Shown: positions 10,890 to 38,057, counted from the stretch's first letter. The stretch: 64,000 nt of DNA from Hormiphora californensis (GCA_020137815.1 CM035352.1:8424416-8488415); one strand, 5' to 3'. A program made the numbers and translations. The notes: a model not told the origin generated them from the letters alone.

Positions 10890-12810
10890 ATGTCTGCTCT
10901 ACGACGTCTACTAAACGTACGTCCCCTGTGTATGCGAGCCCTATCTGATGTCGCCAAGGTGCAGTCTGTGATACCCAGTGTGACGGACCAGGCTAACCCC
11001 ATCGCTGGATACGAGTATATCAGGACGGAATCTCATCCTGTTGGCGCTAGTACTGACAAATTCCCCTCTGCTCCCCCCGCCACCACCGGTATTCATGTTG
11101 TTACTGGAGAGGAGGTGAAGTTCCCTTATTTTCACTGCAAGGATGCCTGTTATGATCCCAATGTGACCATCACGTAAGTTGTGTGTTGTAGAGCCTAAGT
11201 GTTGTAGAGAATTGTAATTTGACCATCACATTCTTTACTACTGCTTCTAACTTTGCATTCATCATTTTATGAAGGTTATAAGGTGGCTTACAATTTATTA
11301 TTAGGATCGCATTACATCTAAATGTTACACCTGGTGCTTCCCGGAGAGGGCCTGTTACATTTCGCAAATCAACAATATTCTCTCCTTCTCTCTTACTACT
11401 TAGCTCTGCCGAACCCTGAACCCTCACAAACACTAATAAAATGTAATGTGCGCCACACTCTCTCCTCTCTCAGCGATTTGTAACAATAATCTCTCTCTCC
11501 CCCTCTCAGCGACCTGGTTGAGGTTATCCCTGCTGACTCGGAAAAGGGACCCATCGATATCTGGCTAGATGGTTTCGAGTTCCCTGAGCTGCCTAAGAAG
11601 GCTGGAGAGGTCTACAAAATTAAGGGTAAGTTAGAAAGAGTGCATCTTGCTTTCCACTCCATATGATCTGATGATGTTGAATGTAATTATTGATTTAATT
11701 AAATGAGCTCCTAGGGATAACCCAAATGTCACCGTGGGTCTGCTTCCTCTGATCCTTTCTCAACGCGGCCATTCTTCCTTGTTCTAACCCTCCTTTACAA
11801 TATGATGTGAGAGAGTTGAGAGGGTCGAGCATGAGTCTTCCCTTCTTAATTCTTCTCTTACAATGGCCCTTGGGTCTGCTTCCTTTAACCCTTTCTCAAC
11901 GTGCTCAGGGCCGGGTTTGAACACAACAAAGGTCTTCCATTCTTCATTTTTCTAACCCTCCTTTACAATATTGGATGTGAGAGAGTGTCGAGCAAGAGTC
12001 TGATCCCTTCTAACAATCCCTTTACACAGGTACGGCTGTCGGCGAGATGGGTCCCACTGCTGATTTGTGGCGTTACAAATACGATATCCCCGCTGTCGAT
12101 GAGGCCTATCACTTTTGGAGGAAATATGGAACTATCAGGACGGACACCCTTCCCGAGGACCAGTTTGATGCAATGTGGACTCACTTCTTTAACAACCCCC
12201 TCCTCGACAGGTAGGAACACCCCAGGAATAACATGAGGTGGAATATATTGGATGGGAGTCCCTCCCATTCCCCAATATGTATCCTCCACTAATTAAATCC
12301 ACTGCACTACCAGGTTTGAGTTGAGGCGAGGGTGCAACATTATTCACGATATGGATCTCATCCCGGAGCCCACTCTTGTAGAAGAGATGTTCAGGGCGTG
12401 TAGGAGAATTAACGATTATCCTATGACAATCAGGTATGTGTTTTAACTCTTTTACAATAACAACACCTGGTAACCATGGTAACCAATTAGATAATTCTAG
12501 ACGGACTGATCCCCATGATAGCCCTAACTCCCCTACCAGCCCACCCTTATTTCTACAGCCGCCCGCCCTTACTACCCTAGCAACCCCCCCCCCCCCGCCC
12601 TTACTACCTTCCCTTCCCACCGGCCCTTACCATACTTCCCCTTCCCCCAGGATCCTGGAGGGTATCAAGGACAAGCTCCCCTACGACCCTGTAGTCTACA
12701 AGTGGATGGTTCAGGAACTAACCCCCGTTATGAACGAGCTAGGTATCAAGACCCCTGATGAGCTCGGACTACACATAGCCCCTGAGGGAAAGGGACCTCT
12801 ACCTTACTAG
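10890..12810 (+). CDS. COX5A: Cytochrome c oxidase subunit 5A with long N-terminal extension
   Basis: Five exons (10890-11173, 11510-11625, 12030-12210, 12314-12433, 12651-12810) keep phase at every GT-AG junction and give 286 aa. The last ~120 residues match COX5A, a nuclear-encoded complex IV subunit on the matrix side: FDAMWTHFFNNPLLDRFELR, then MDLIPEP, FRACRRINDYPMTIRILE and ELGIKTPDELGL. Animal COX5A is usually about 150 aa. Here some 160 residues precede the conserved part, starting with a basic leader that fits mitochondrial import (MSALRRLLNVRPLCMRALS), then an unrecognised domain with YFHCKDACYDP and GPIDIWLDGFEFPELP. The extension spans exons 1-3, so it is part of the same transcript by phase. 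It may be a lineage-specific extension. Confidence 0.85.
11735..12010 (+). repeat. Imperfect tandem duplication in COX5A intron 2
   Basis: Two copies of a segment running GGGTCTGCTTCCT...CTTTCTCAACG...TTCTAACCCTCCTTTACAATA...GTCGAGCA occur about 135-165 bp apart. A related TTCTAACCCTCCTTTACA...GGGTCGAGCAAGGCAA string lies at 51549-51593, and a diverged relative at 34905-34975, so the unit is a dispersed repeat. Confidence 0.6.
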
Positions 12811-13140
12811 ATATATTCCAATTTGAGAGAGTGAGAGAGACAGTGCCGGCACGGATCATGGATAGGTGCAGGACTTAGAGGAGTGTTAGAGCTGAGTGAA
12901 GCGTGTTAGTGAGTTTTGTAAATTATTAACTACATACAATCAACAAGTGTGTTTTCTGCTACTGTGCTACTTCTTCTCTTTATGTGTTCACTACATCGTA
13001 TTTCTCTCTCCCCCCAAATCCGATTCAAAAAAACGTAACTTCCCCGACTCTCCCAACACGATTCAAAAACAACCGACTACCTCCAAAATGTAATTCCAAA
13101 CTTGCGTTTTCTTTTACTAATTCCAAACTGTTTAATAGCT

Positions 13141-15254
13141 ATGGCGAACCGTACGGTGAAGGATGCGGTAACAATAAAGGGGACAAACCCTCAGTATATA
13201 GTGGAGAAAATTATCAGAACAAGAATCTATGAGAGCAAATACTGGAAGGAAGAGTGCTTTGCTCTCACTGCGGAATTACTGGTGGACAAGGCCATGGACA
13301 TCAAGTAATTAACTTGTCAATTAATCAATACACGTCTCCAGCGTTAATTAATCAACCCCAGATGTATATCCTTCTGCTGCTACTATCTGTCCCCCATAAT
13401 ATATATTGTGTTCAGTTGTTTGGTGCCCCACCTAAATTATCTCCCTCCCTATCAGGTATATTGGTGGCACATTTGGGGGAAATATCAAACCCACACCCTT
13501 CATCTGCCTAGCTCTAAAGATGCTGCAGATTCAGCCAGAGAAAGACATTGTACTTGAGTTTATTAAAAACGCAGATTACAAGTAAGGGAGGTGTTGGACA
13601 CATTTTAGACGGGTTTTAGACTCGATTAATTTAGACACGTTTTAGACAAATTTTAAGTGTTGGACAAGTTTTAGACAAGTGTAGGACAAGTTTTAGACAA
13701 GTTTTATACAAGTTTTATACAAGTTTTAGACCGGTTTTATACACGTTTTAGTCATGATTTAGACACGTTTTGGACACGTTTTAGACAAGTTTTAGTAGTT
13801 AGTCTAACACTCTTCTTCCACATCTATATCTCTGCTAAAATCCTGTGTGTTTCAGATATGTAAGATGTTTAGGAGCGTTTTACCTGCGACTAACTGGTTC
13901 TGCTAAAGACTGCTACAACTACCTTGAGCCTCTATTCAACGACTACAGAAAGGTATATTTGTAGTTTTTGTTCGTGTTACGTAGTCCCTACATAGTTCTG
14001 TAATATATGATTATTTTTAATTAAAATTAATTAATTAATTAGTTAATTAATTATTAACTCTTTTACCCCTTAGATCAAGTTAAAAAATCGAAACGGAGTT
14101 TATGAACTTGCTCACATAGACGAATTTGTCGAGAGTCTTCTTACAGCAGAGATGTGGTGTGGACAAAGTCTGCCACGAATACAAAAGCGGTGAGTTATTG
14201 CATATTGCATTCATAATTATAACAAGAATAAGGAAAATCTAGATGTCTTTCCGTGTACCGACATCGTCCGTCGAAGATTCTAGAATTGCCACTATGTCAC
14301 AGTTTTAAGGCAACTTTTGAGCGGGCGCGGTCTGGATTTTGTTGGGATCATAGCGCGCAACTCTCCCTGTCGCTCGACTTCACCCGCGCACTTGGCGACA
14401 GAAGTTCAGAAATTACACGCCTGAGTTCCCGGTTCAGGTCTTGCTTCATTTTATGCGATGTGAGCCACATACCTCGTGCTAGACCACGACATATGTAACT
14501 GCATATACAGCATATAATGTTGCCAACAAATTTATCAACTTGTACCCCGTCCTCCCATTTATTAACTTGTACTCCCCCTCTCAGGCACATATTAGAGGAA
14601 AATAACGAGATTGAGCCCCGAGTCAGTGCTCTCGACGACGATTTAATGGACATGTCGAGTGAGGATGACACAGTACCTGATTATGTATACAACTCAGAAC
14701 CTAGAGCGAAACTAAACATGAGACGAGATCCCCCTAAATCTCCCACCCTAGTTAGAAAATCACCGCCTCCGCGGGCTGATAGGGGTAGGAGTAGATCACC
14801 ACCAGCTAAACGGGGTAGAAGCAGGAGTCCAGTCGCCAAAAGACCAGAGGGTGCAAGGAACCACAGTCCTGTAGAAAAGAGACGATCGCCCGAGAAGAGA
14901 CGATCTAGGTCGCCGGAAAAGAGACGATCTAGGTCGCCGGAGAAGAGACGATCTAGGTCGCCGGAGAAGAGACGACCTAGAGAGCCATCTCCAGATTTGA
15001 AACGAAGGAGCCCAGAGAGGAGAAGATCTCCACGCCGATCACCAGATAGAAGCCGCCGGTCCCCTCGCAGATTGAGCCCCAGACGAAGTCCCCGAAGGAG
15101 CCCAGAAAGGACAAGAAGAAGTCCAGATCGGTCCAGGAGAAGTCCGGAGAGACGTAGAAGGGACGATAGGTCACCGCCAGCCAGATCTAGGAGATCTCCA
15201 AAACGGAGCCCCCGTAGAGACAGGAGTAGAAGTCCCAGGAGAGATAGGCGATGA
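13141..15254 (+). CDS. PRPF38A: Pre-mRNA-splicing factor 38A with RS tail
   Basis: Five exons (13141-13304, 13456-13581, 13856-13952, 14074-14189, 14585-15254) splice in phase to 390 aa. The start MANRTVKDAVTIKGTNPQYI is the typical PRPF38A N-terminus. YIGGTFGGNIKPTPFICLALK, YVRCLGAFYLRLTG and YELAHIDEFVESLL complete the PRP38 domain (about residues 1-180). PRP38 belongs to the U4/U6.U5 tri-snRNP and is needed for spliceosome activation in the nucleus. An acidic linker (LDDDLMDMSSEDD) precedes a long Arg/Ser domain with repeated (S)PEKRRSRS and RRSP units, which raises the length above the ~312 aa of human PRPF38A. The minus-strand frame opposite the RS exon is a shadow. Confidence 0.93.
13600..13800 (+). 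repeat. Short tandem repeat in PRPF38A intron 2
   Basis: About a dozen imperfect copies of a 12-14-bp unit, GTTTTAGACA(A/C), fill the intron between exons 2 and 3. Unlike other arrays in the window they do not include the exon boundary. Confidence 0.75.
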
Positions 15255-15516
15255 GGGGGAGGAAAGGGACGCTGTATTTTCAGTGTGTGTGTAATTGTTT
15301 TATTGAGTTTTATCCCCCGTATTTTATAACCAGAACATGACATTTTCTGAATTCTGATTCTCACTTGTTCAGTCTCTCTCCATCACTACCTCTCTCTTGG
15401 TATTTGAAGGACGACAGTATAACTTCCCACATATCTGCGTTATCTCTACTATTACCCTCCCCCCTCCCAAAACCCCCTATTTTGTCTGTTGTAACCCAGT
15501 TATTTTGTAGTGAGGC

Positions 15517-17984
15517 ATGGCGTCGAATAAGAATATTCCGAAACCAGTGAAGTTCGCCTTCGGTGGTATCGCTGGGTAAGTTATTTTAAGTTTTTTCTAC
15601 ATTTACCCTCGTTTCTGTTCCCCATTTATCTCCCTCTCCCTAGTTTGAACTGTTACTTCCCCCACCCTCTTTTATTGCATCTCTACCGTACCCAGTCTGT
15701 ACTGTTGCTACCCCTACCTCCTTATAATTATCACATCTCTCTCTCCGCAGTATGGGAGCGACAGTGTTTGTCCAGCCGTTAGATCTCCTGAAGAACAGGA
15801 TGCAGCTGAGTGGGGAGGGTGGTGCGGCTCGAGCCCACAGAACTGTCTTCCACGCTGCCATATCTGTCGTTAAATCTGAGGGAGTTCCAGGGCTATACCG
15901 TGGGTAAGAATTAACAATTATTGGGTTATTATTAGGTGTATTTGTAGATATATACTGTCCTGAGAATGGAATATATATTTAACCTCTCAATATCCCTATA
16001 GATTATCAGCAGGATTGGCTAGACAGCTCCTCTATACGACTACACGTGTCGGTATCTACACCAGTCTGTTTGATTCCTTCTCAGGAGAGGATGGTTCACC
16101 CCCGGGGTTTTTCACCAAGGCCGGATGTGGTGAGTACCAGGGGCCTGGGGCAAAGAGAGGGGTGTAGGGTTACTAAACCAAGAGAGGAGGTTGGCACGCC
16201 GGCAAGGGAGGGGTAACTTCGTTACCAAGAGAGGAGGGTACGCTCTGAGCTCTCCTTTTGAGGGATCACTGAACCAAATGACAGTCTATACCACACCCAA
16301 ACAGTGCAATATAATGTTGTGTATATTGTTGTGTATCAACTAACACACTATGTTTTTCAGCCCTGACTGCGGGAGCTATTGGATCCTTTGTAGGGACCCC
16401 TGCTGAAATATCTCTCATCCGAATGACTGCAGGTCAGTTTGTCAGACACTGACTGTACATCGCGCAACCTCGATGCACAGTCAGACCCCAAACACAGCTT
16501 TAGAACGCGCAAAGATCAACACACGGCGCGGTTTACACATTTTCAACACTTGTTCTTGTAAAAAAAGCTTCGCGCGACTTTCCCACGGTGCGTGGGAAAA
16601 GTGAGAGACGCATTTAGGCTAACGAAAGAGAAGAGTTGGCGCGCGATAGCACTTGGTTTGCGCGTCGCGACTCAGAAACAAGTAGACCCTTTGGGGTAAG
16701 ACCGTCCTCGCTACGCGAGGCTGCTACGCGGCCTCACGTAGCCGCACCGGGCCTTCGGCCCGGTGCGGAGAGGACGGTCTTATATGAGACAAAGGTCAGT
16801 GCATTCATTTCTAGTTGCAATGTATCTATGTAGAACTTATTGATTCAATCTCTGGAGTCAGCTGTTAATTACTAATTAAGATAATTAATTAATTTTCATC
16901 TCAGATGGTGGGTTGCCGCCTGAGAAAAGGAGGAACTACAAGGGTGTTCTCAATGCCTTCTCTCGAATTGCTAAAGAGGAAGGTATCGGTACACTATGGA
17001 GGGTAAGTTTTAAGTCCCCACCCCACTACGTTATAAATAAGACAGGGATGTTCTATGCTTCCTGGTTCCGACCGCCCCAGAAGCTGTGATTTGTGAAGCT
17101 GCCGGAGTTATCGGGTTGCAGGAGTAACCGGTCCATTCTTCTATAACTAGTGTCTATATTCCTGCAGGGCTGTGGACCTACAGTAGGAAGAGCCATAGTT
17201 GTCAACATTGCTCAACTTGTAACCTACTCCAGCGCTAAGGAACGCCTACTGGGATCAGGTAATAATTAACACACCTGTGTATATAATGTAATGCAACCCC
17301 TCCCTCCCCCGTGTAATGCGACCACCCACCCCCCCCCCCCCCCCCCCCCACCCACCCCCAATTGCTCTAACAGACCCTTACCATTTACTCCCCCCTTCAC
17401 TCCCCGCCCAACTTTACCCCCCCCCCCCCCAATATACAGCTCAACCCCACCCTTCCCACATCAGGTTACTTCAAGGACAATATCTTCTGTCACTTCACCT
17501 CCAGTATGATCAGTGGTCTGGCCACCACTATCGCCTCCATGCCCGTTGATATCTGCAAAACACGGATACAAAACATGAAAGTTGTGAACGGGGTCCCGGA
17601 ATACAAAGGAGCCGTGGTAAGAAAATCGTTCTTAATTTTCAATTGATCTGCAAAGAAATGTTTTTGTTTGTAGTTCAAGGCTCAAGATCCAGGTCGATTA
17701 CGTTCGCCAGCATCTCTTCACAGATCAAGTTACATTTTCAATTTGTTTTTTCAATTAATTGGTTATTTTCAGTTTGTTATTTTTCAATTATTGTTAGTTA
17801 ATGATGATTCCCCCCCCCCCTCTATCAGGACGTGTTCTTGAAGATTGTCCGTAACGAAGGATTCTTCTCTCTCTGGAAGGGGTTCACACCCTACTACGCC
17901 CGAATTGGACCTCACACTGTCCTGATGTTCATCTTCCTTGAACAGCTCAACAAAACTTATATCAAAGTGGCTGGCCTCAAATAG
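15517..17984 (+). CDS. SLC25A11: Mitochondrial 2-oxoglutarate/malate carrier
   Basis: Eight exons (15517-15575, 15751-15903, 16002-16129, 16361-16432, 16905-17002, 17168-17258, 17465-17616, 17829-17984) join in phase to 302 aa (human OGC 314). The three carrier repeats are visible through their P-x-D/E-x-x-K/R signatures: PLDLLKNRMQ, PAEISLIRMT and PVDICKTRIQ. The start MASNKNIPKPVKFAFGGIAG and the end MFIFLEQLNKTY match the oxoglutarate carrier rather than other SLC25 members. The protein exchanges malate for 2-oxoglutarate across the inner mitochondrial membrane in the malate-aspartate shuttle. Intron 3 holds a 38-bp MITE and intron 4 a small foldback. Confidence 0.93.
16191..16228. mobile_element. 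38-bp Mutator-like MITE with 9-bp target duplication
   Basis: The element begins TTGGCACGCC and ends TAACTTCGTTACCAA. It is flanked by perfect GAGAGGAGG duplications (16182-16190 and 16229-16237). Its GGTAAC / GTTACC ends and GGGAGGGG interior link it to the 59-bp and 72-bp elements at 58176 and 59128. A 9-bp duplication is typical of Mutator-like elements. Confidence 0.75.
16697..16793. mobile_element. Small GC-rich foldback in SLC25A11 intron 4
   Basis: TAAGACCGTCCTC at the left and GAGGACGGTCTTA at the right enclose two strong hairpins (CTCGCTACGCGAG, and GCACCGGGCC TTC GGCCCGGTGC). It is about 97 bp and non-coding. The flanking 16433-16690 part of the intron has no identifiable feature. 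Confidence 0.65.
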
Positions 17985-18095
17985 AGAGGGTGTGTTGAAA
18001 AGTGGTAAACTCTGAGATAATATAATATATAATGGTGGATCTCCCGATGGAACATAAATTGCATGAAAAGACACTGATACTGATATTTTTAGAAG

Positions 18096-19005
18096 ATATT
18101 AGGCTGTCCAGTAATGATTGTCGTTGGGCTTTTATCGAAAAATGGTTTGAGATAGAGCAAAATGGACTTCACCACCGTTTTTCTCATGCGATTTTAGATC
18201 GGAATATGATGCCTGATACTGGTATTTGGTTGTTCTCGGTTCCCACCAGGCTATTTCCTCTACGCCACTCTTTTTGCTGCTGCACGGGGTTACCAATGTT
18301 TTTTAAACGCTGCTGGAAGAAAATTGGTACGGTTTCTTCAGCTCCCGTAGTGCTCAATCGATAGACAATCGTCTAAGGATGAGATATGTATGCGATTTGG
18401 GTCTCTAAGTGTTCACTTATAACCTCTAGAACAGTAAATGTATCATGAAAAAGCGAAAAATTGCATACAAAAACTGGCCCGCTTTCGAAAACGTCAATTA
18501 GTCACTTTAAAAGTCAACCAATCACATAATTGGCTTCACTACTTCTTAGAGTTTACTTAGAACTATCTTTTACTGCAGAGTTTTTTATTACAAGTCAATC
18601 CTGATGAGACCCGGAAGTAAAAGTTTCTAATTTTTACCAAAACTTTTTGGAGGCACATTGCTCAGTGACAAAATAAAGATAGGATATTTCATTACATCTT
18701 AAACGATAGATAATTGTCCAATGAACAAGCTTGATGCAACAAAACATCACTCAGGTACCATTTTTAAGAAGTACAGCAGTTTTGGTGCTAAAACTCGAAA
18801 ATCGCAATTTTTCATATGCAGCGTCAACAAGAGTGGGGTAGAGAAAATAGCCTGCTGGGAACCAATAACAAGCACATACCGATACCGGGCATCTTATTCC
18901 GATCCAAAATCGCATGAGAAAGACGGCGGTGAAGTCCATTTTGCTCTATCTCAAACCATTGTCTCATAAAAGCCCAACGACAATCAATACTGGACAGCCT
19001 AATAT
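18096..19005. mobile_element. Foldback element, about 910 bp
   Basis: The ends ATATTAGGCTGTCCAGTA and TACTGGACAGCCTAATAT are inverted. The arms remain roughly 85-90% similar for about 280 bp, including TGGTTTGAGATAGAGCAAAA and TCTCATGCGATTTT. The centre (about 18370-18720) is unpaired and AT-rich. Frames at 18032-18364 and 18721-18969 are the two arms read in opposite senses, without transposase similarity. Confidence 0.75.
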
Positions 19006-19942
19006 AAAGATCTGGTTTTGGATTTGTGATATCGATTGAATTTGATAGAGCGGATTTTTTGATGCCTTGTTTTTTGTCTGTTTCTGTTAGGGTAACTTAT
19101 TCACTTGGTGTTTGATTAGCTATATCAGTTTTGTTGTAAGTTTGTGTGTGATTTGTTTTGTTTTAGATCCTATTAAATAGGAGTTTGATCTTTTGGGCTG
19201 AAGTTTTCCGATGTTTTTTTCAATTCGTCATAGTGGTTGTAGATTTGGATTGAAAATTCAGAACGACTGTCTGTTTGTTAGGGAATACTCGTATCATTTT
19301 GACTTAAGAAAGAATATTAAAAAGAGAAGACTATTGTACAGAAAGATTATAAAATTACGTTTTACTTCAACAATTTGGAAATATTTTACTTTTTACAAAC
19401 AAAAGTGCTCCTGCATCGAGAACAAAAAACTTAAGCAGATCTAAATCTATCGAATCGATGCATGGGCACTTGGACAGCGGCGCTACTCACCAGACCCCGT
19501 TTTGATTCTAAGATCGGCTCGGCGCCGCTAGACACGGTCTGGGAGTTGGGACAGATGGTGGGCACACTTGAGTCTCTAAAAAGTCTATCTCAGCGGATGC
19601 GTCATTTTACTGTCACACGCAGTGGCCATTGGTTGATAGACCACAATGTCCCTTGCAGCGTACACGTAGTATGTAAAGCAATTCGGAACGGCTGGTGTTG
19701 GTATTGAGTAGTTGAGTATCAGTATCAAGGTCTGAGTGGTGGTACTCTCAGTGGCGTCGTGGTGGTCGATGGTGACTGACAGCGGTGCTGGATTTCTTGA
19801 TTCTACCTATCGCTTTCTGCCCTGACATGACCCGCTGTGCTGCTGCCTCAAATGAACTATTGTGTCTCTCGTCCTCATCGACACACATTCCCAGCTGCAG
19901 CATACTGAAAAATAGTGGGAGAGAGAGAGTCAGCACGATGCC
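19006..19942. other. Spacer with no supported gene
   Basis: AT-rich DNA up to 19450, with a K/R-rich 77-codon frame (19211-19444) that has no recognisable similarity, then mixed-composition DNA. No splice-supported exon was found. Confidence 0.4.
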
Positions 19943-20434
19943 TGGGCAAATTTTGATTTGCCGCAGACGCCGTCTACACGCCGTTCAGACGTCGTCCAGA
20001 CGGTACCCATCTAGACGGGTTTTCCGTCTGGACGGCGTGTAGAGGGCGTCAGACGGAGTCATATGGGCTTGAGACGTGCCGTTCAAACGGCCGTCTGAAA
20101 CGGTTTCTACCCGTTTAAACGGATCAGTTACACGTAATTGGACGAAATCAGACGGAACTTCAGAAATCAGACGGAAACCAAACCCGTCTCAAGCACTGAG
20201 ATGGGTTTGGTTTCCGTCTGATTTCTGAAGTTCCGTCTGATTTCGTCCAATTACGTGTAACTGATCCGTTTAAACGGGTAGAAACCGTTTCAGACGGCCG
20301 TTTGAACGGCACGTCTCAAGCCCATATGACTCCGTCTGACGCCCTCTACACGCCTTCCAGACGGAAAACCTGTCTAGACGGGTACGGTCTGGACGTCGTG
20401 TAGACGGCGTCTGCGGCAAATCAAAATTTGCCCA
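19943..20434. mobile_element. Near-perfect 492-bp palindrome packed with AGACGG motifs
   Basis: The ends are TGGGCAAATTTTGATTTGCC and GGCAAATCAAAATTTGCCCA. The arms of about 246 bp match almost base for base around a centre near 20188. Each arm carries about eight AGACGG/CCGTCT copies in both orientations plus GTTTAAAC and ACGTGTAA(C)T, and an internal hairpin GTCCAGACGG...CCGTCTGGAC. There is no coding potential. The target-site duplication is not evident. Confidence 0.85.
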
Positions 20435-20562
20435 TCGGGTTGGTCACATTGATACCTGAGTGAGATCGACGTCGCGCGCGACTGAGATCGATCTCACATA
20501 CATATTCTTCGCGGAGCGAGAATAGGTTGCAATGGAGCCAACCCATCGGGCAGATCCAATGG

Positions 20563-20633
20563 CTGTCTGGCGCCGTAGCCTCTAGCTTACTTAGTTTCAA
20601 ATCTGTCATGTGATTTGAGTCTCCGCCAGACAG
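20563..20633. mobile_element. 71-bp MITE (CTGTCTGGCG family)
   Basis: It begins CTGTCTGGCGCCGTA and ends CTCCGCCAGACAG. A second member with the same ends lies at 62186-62260. The interiors differ, so only the termini define the family. Confidence 0.6.
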
Positions 20634-20771
20634 GATACAGTTTATGATTGAGAGTTTGCAAATGCTTATCACACGTTCATTCAATCACACACACATTCAC
20701 ACACTAAATGCTCAACTTTTCACTGCACTGCTATGCAAACTCTATCACACTGTCACACACTCTGACTCAGC

Positions 20772-20794
20772 TTGTCAGGCCAATGCTCTGACAG
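20772..20794. mobile_element. 23-bp palindromic micro-element, copy 1
   Basis: Reads TTGTCAGGCC AATG CTCTGACAG, one base different from the two copies at 45605 and 46446. It is flanked by GACTCAGC and GACTCGAC, an imperfect (6 of 8) version of the 8-bp duplication that is perfect at the other two sites. Confidence 0.6.
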
Positions 20795-21245
20795 GACTCG
20801 ACGCGGTATAGCGGTACCACTGTACATGTGTCAAAGAATCAAACATAGCTCTTCACACATTTACAAACCCTCGAAAACAAATTTCAAAACAGCAACAGGT
20901 TCACAAGTTTTACAAATAAATAACTGTGTTGATCTGTACATATAAAATAAAACATAAATGCACTCTCTCTAATAAAAAACTAACTAAACCATAAAAACAG
21001 GAGCGAAAACCAGCATTATATCAACACCATGCGAGACCAGGATCTAATAAAATATTTGATAAACACTCTCGGTACTCCTGCTAGTCTTTTGTTGTACAAG
21101 ATGTTGAACTCGGTGCATTACAGCGCTGGAAAGCGCCCCAGGGCAATGCTATAAAACCCAAAACACATCCAGTCGGCAGCTGGAAAACTCAAAACTGGGG
21201 GTAATAACACACACTGATAAATTCCCATGCACACATCTTGTTCTC
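20795..21245. other. Spacer downstream of the TRPA gene, nothing recognised
   Basis: AT-rich sequence with scattered AATAAA-like strings. It probably includes the 3' untranslated region of the minus-strand TRPA gene. No other feature is supported. Confidence 0.4.
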
Positions 21246-36364
<15,119 letters not shown>

Positions 36365-37769
36365 TTAGATCCAGGGACCCCACCTATCAACGAACAGACT
36401 CAGTTCTACCCAGATATTATATCAAATGGATTATAGTGTGTGAGTGATCAAGCAAAGTTCAATCTAACGGTGAGAGAACAAACAATATGTGATTGACAAG
36501 CATGAGGAGATGGAGAGGGAGAGAGAGAGAAAAGAGGAGGGAGGGATTTTGTGTGTAAAATACATGCATGCGTGAAAGACACAAAAGGATGTCGAAAAAA
36601 AGAGACAGACAGAAAGTAATTATTACAACTCTCTTCCTCATACATTGATCGATTCAACAATCAACCCAGTCCGAAAAGTAAAAACCCATAACACGATCCT
36701 TTTTTCTAGTTGTACATGATCATTTTGGAAAAGACCCATCATCTGTTGTACATTACCATCAAATCATGGACTAAACCTTGTATCAACTTGGTCTAACTCG
36801 TTTCACTTAGCTAAATCTAGAACTTTAATACTCAACAGAACCCTCACAGATCGCGGTGTGAGCTACACAAGTATTTCGATGACAGACACAAAGCCCCTGC
36901 ATGTCTTACCATGATAATCAATCGACTTGCCGCGAGTTCGATACGTCATCAAACTTGTCATGATGATTGTAGACACTCAACTAACTACACATAATACACA
37001 ACTTATAGAACTGGAAATGAGTTCCACTCGATAACTGTACTAAGTTTAGATGCTAAAGATAGTCTTAGATCTAATGTACAACTCAGAGAGAGCCAGGGGA
37101 GAGGAAGATAGAGAGCCAGGGAGAGAGAGAGAGTGTGGTAGAGACTCTACGAGAGAGATCAGGAGTATAGATCAGAGCTGTACTGAGAGAGAGAGTGCAA
37201 TAAGTGTGGTAGGGAAAGCAGTACACATCTATCTTTGCCAAATCAGAGCAATATCTCTCTTTCCTAAACCACACAGACAGAGATTCAATAGATCTCGACT
37301 TCCCTCTATAATAGTGCACTATGTTAATGACTCACTATGCTAATGACTATCGAGGTATCCGATAAATATAATTTTCTCATACATCACGAATAACATGTGC
37401 TGTCGGGCCGATCGATTTACCAGAACCCGATTTACCGGGAGGATAAATATCCTTTAACTTTACTTATACATATTATATTTTTTCATCTCTGACCTCATGG
37501 ACGTTTATTCATCTCCCCAGACCCCATACATCTAGATAATCACCTAATTGGTGTTTGACGTAGTCAAGTGTCCATGTGGAGGCGCTTAGAGCGAGAGATG
37601 GACAAGGACTCGTTAAAGGCTGAGAGAGAGACTTGCTATCTTCTCTAGTAGAAAAGGATATAAGATGCTTTACTTATAAGATGCTCTATGTTTAAGTCAT
37701 AAGATGCTCTATTTAAGTATAAGCACCTATCTTTCCCACCAGCTGTCAACTGATCAGTTGAACCACACG

Positions 37770-37823
<54 letters not shown>

Positions 37824-38057
37824 GAGAGGGAGAGAGAGAGAGATAGCAGAGAAAGGATAATGAGGGGTGTGATGAGAAGTTTGTGACTATAAAACTGAGA
37901 TGCTAGCCCGTTCTAAGCACTATCATCCAACCTCTCTAGATCTTGTCTCGGATCTATCTACGAGTAAACTCTGAATTTGAATTTGAATTTACTCTAGTAG
38001 TACAGCGCTGCGAACCCCATCTGAGGATCAAAATCAAATCGGGGTCTGGCGCCAGCC
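36365..38057. other. Shared upstream region of divergent TRPA and sushi genes
   Basis: The minus-strand TRPA start (36364) and the plus-strand sushi gene start (38058) face away from each other across about 1.7 kb, which should contain both promoters. It is repetitive: GA-rich tracts at 36510-36540 and 37085-37195, a (GA)n microsatellite at 37771-37850, and a degraded ATTTACCGGGAGGATAAAT fragment of the pogo-like MITE family at 37415-37450. Open frames here are GA/CT artefacts. Confidence 0.5.

Noticed and set aside
14681-15364. 227-codon minus-strand frame with Leu/Arg/Asp repeats
   Set aside because: Exact antisense of the PRPF38A Arg/Ser exon; the plus-strand gene explains it.
17291-17549. 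Pro/Thr-rich frames in SLC25A11 intron 7
   Set aside because: Poly-C runs in an intron bounded by good splice sites.
18032-18969. Two 82-110-codon frames that might be transposase pieces
   Set aside because: They are the inverted arms of one foldback read in opposite senses, with no catalytic motif.
37704-37886. Frame with an Arg/Glu dipeptide run
   Set aside because: Translation of the (GA)n microsatellite.
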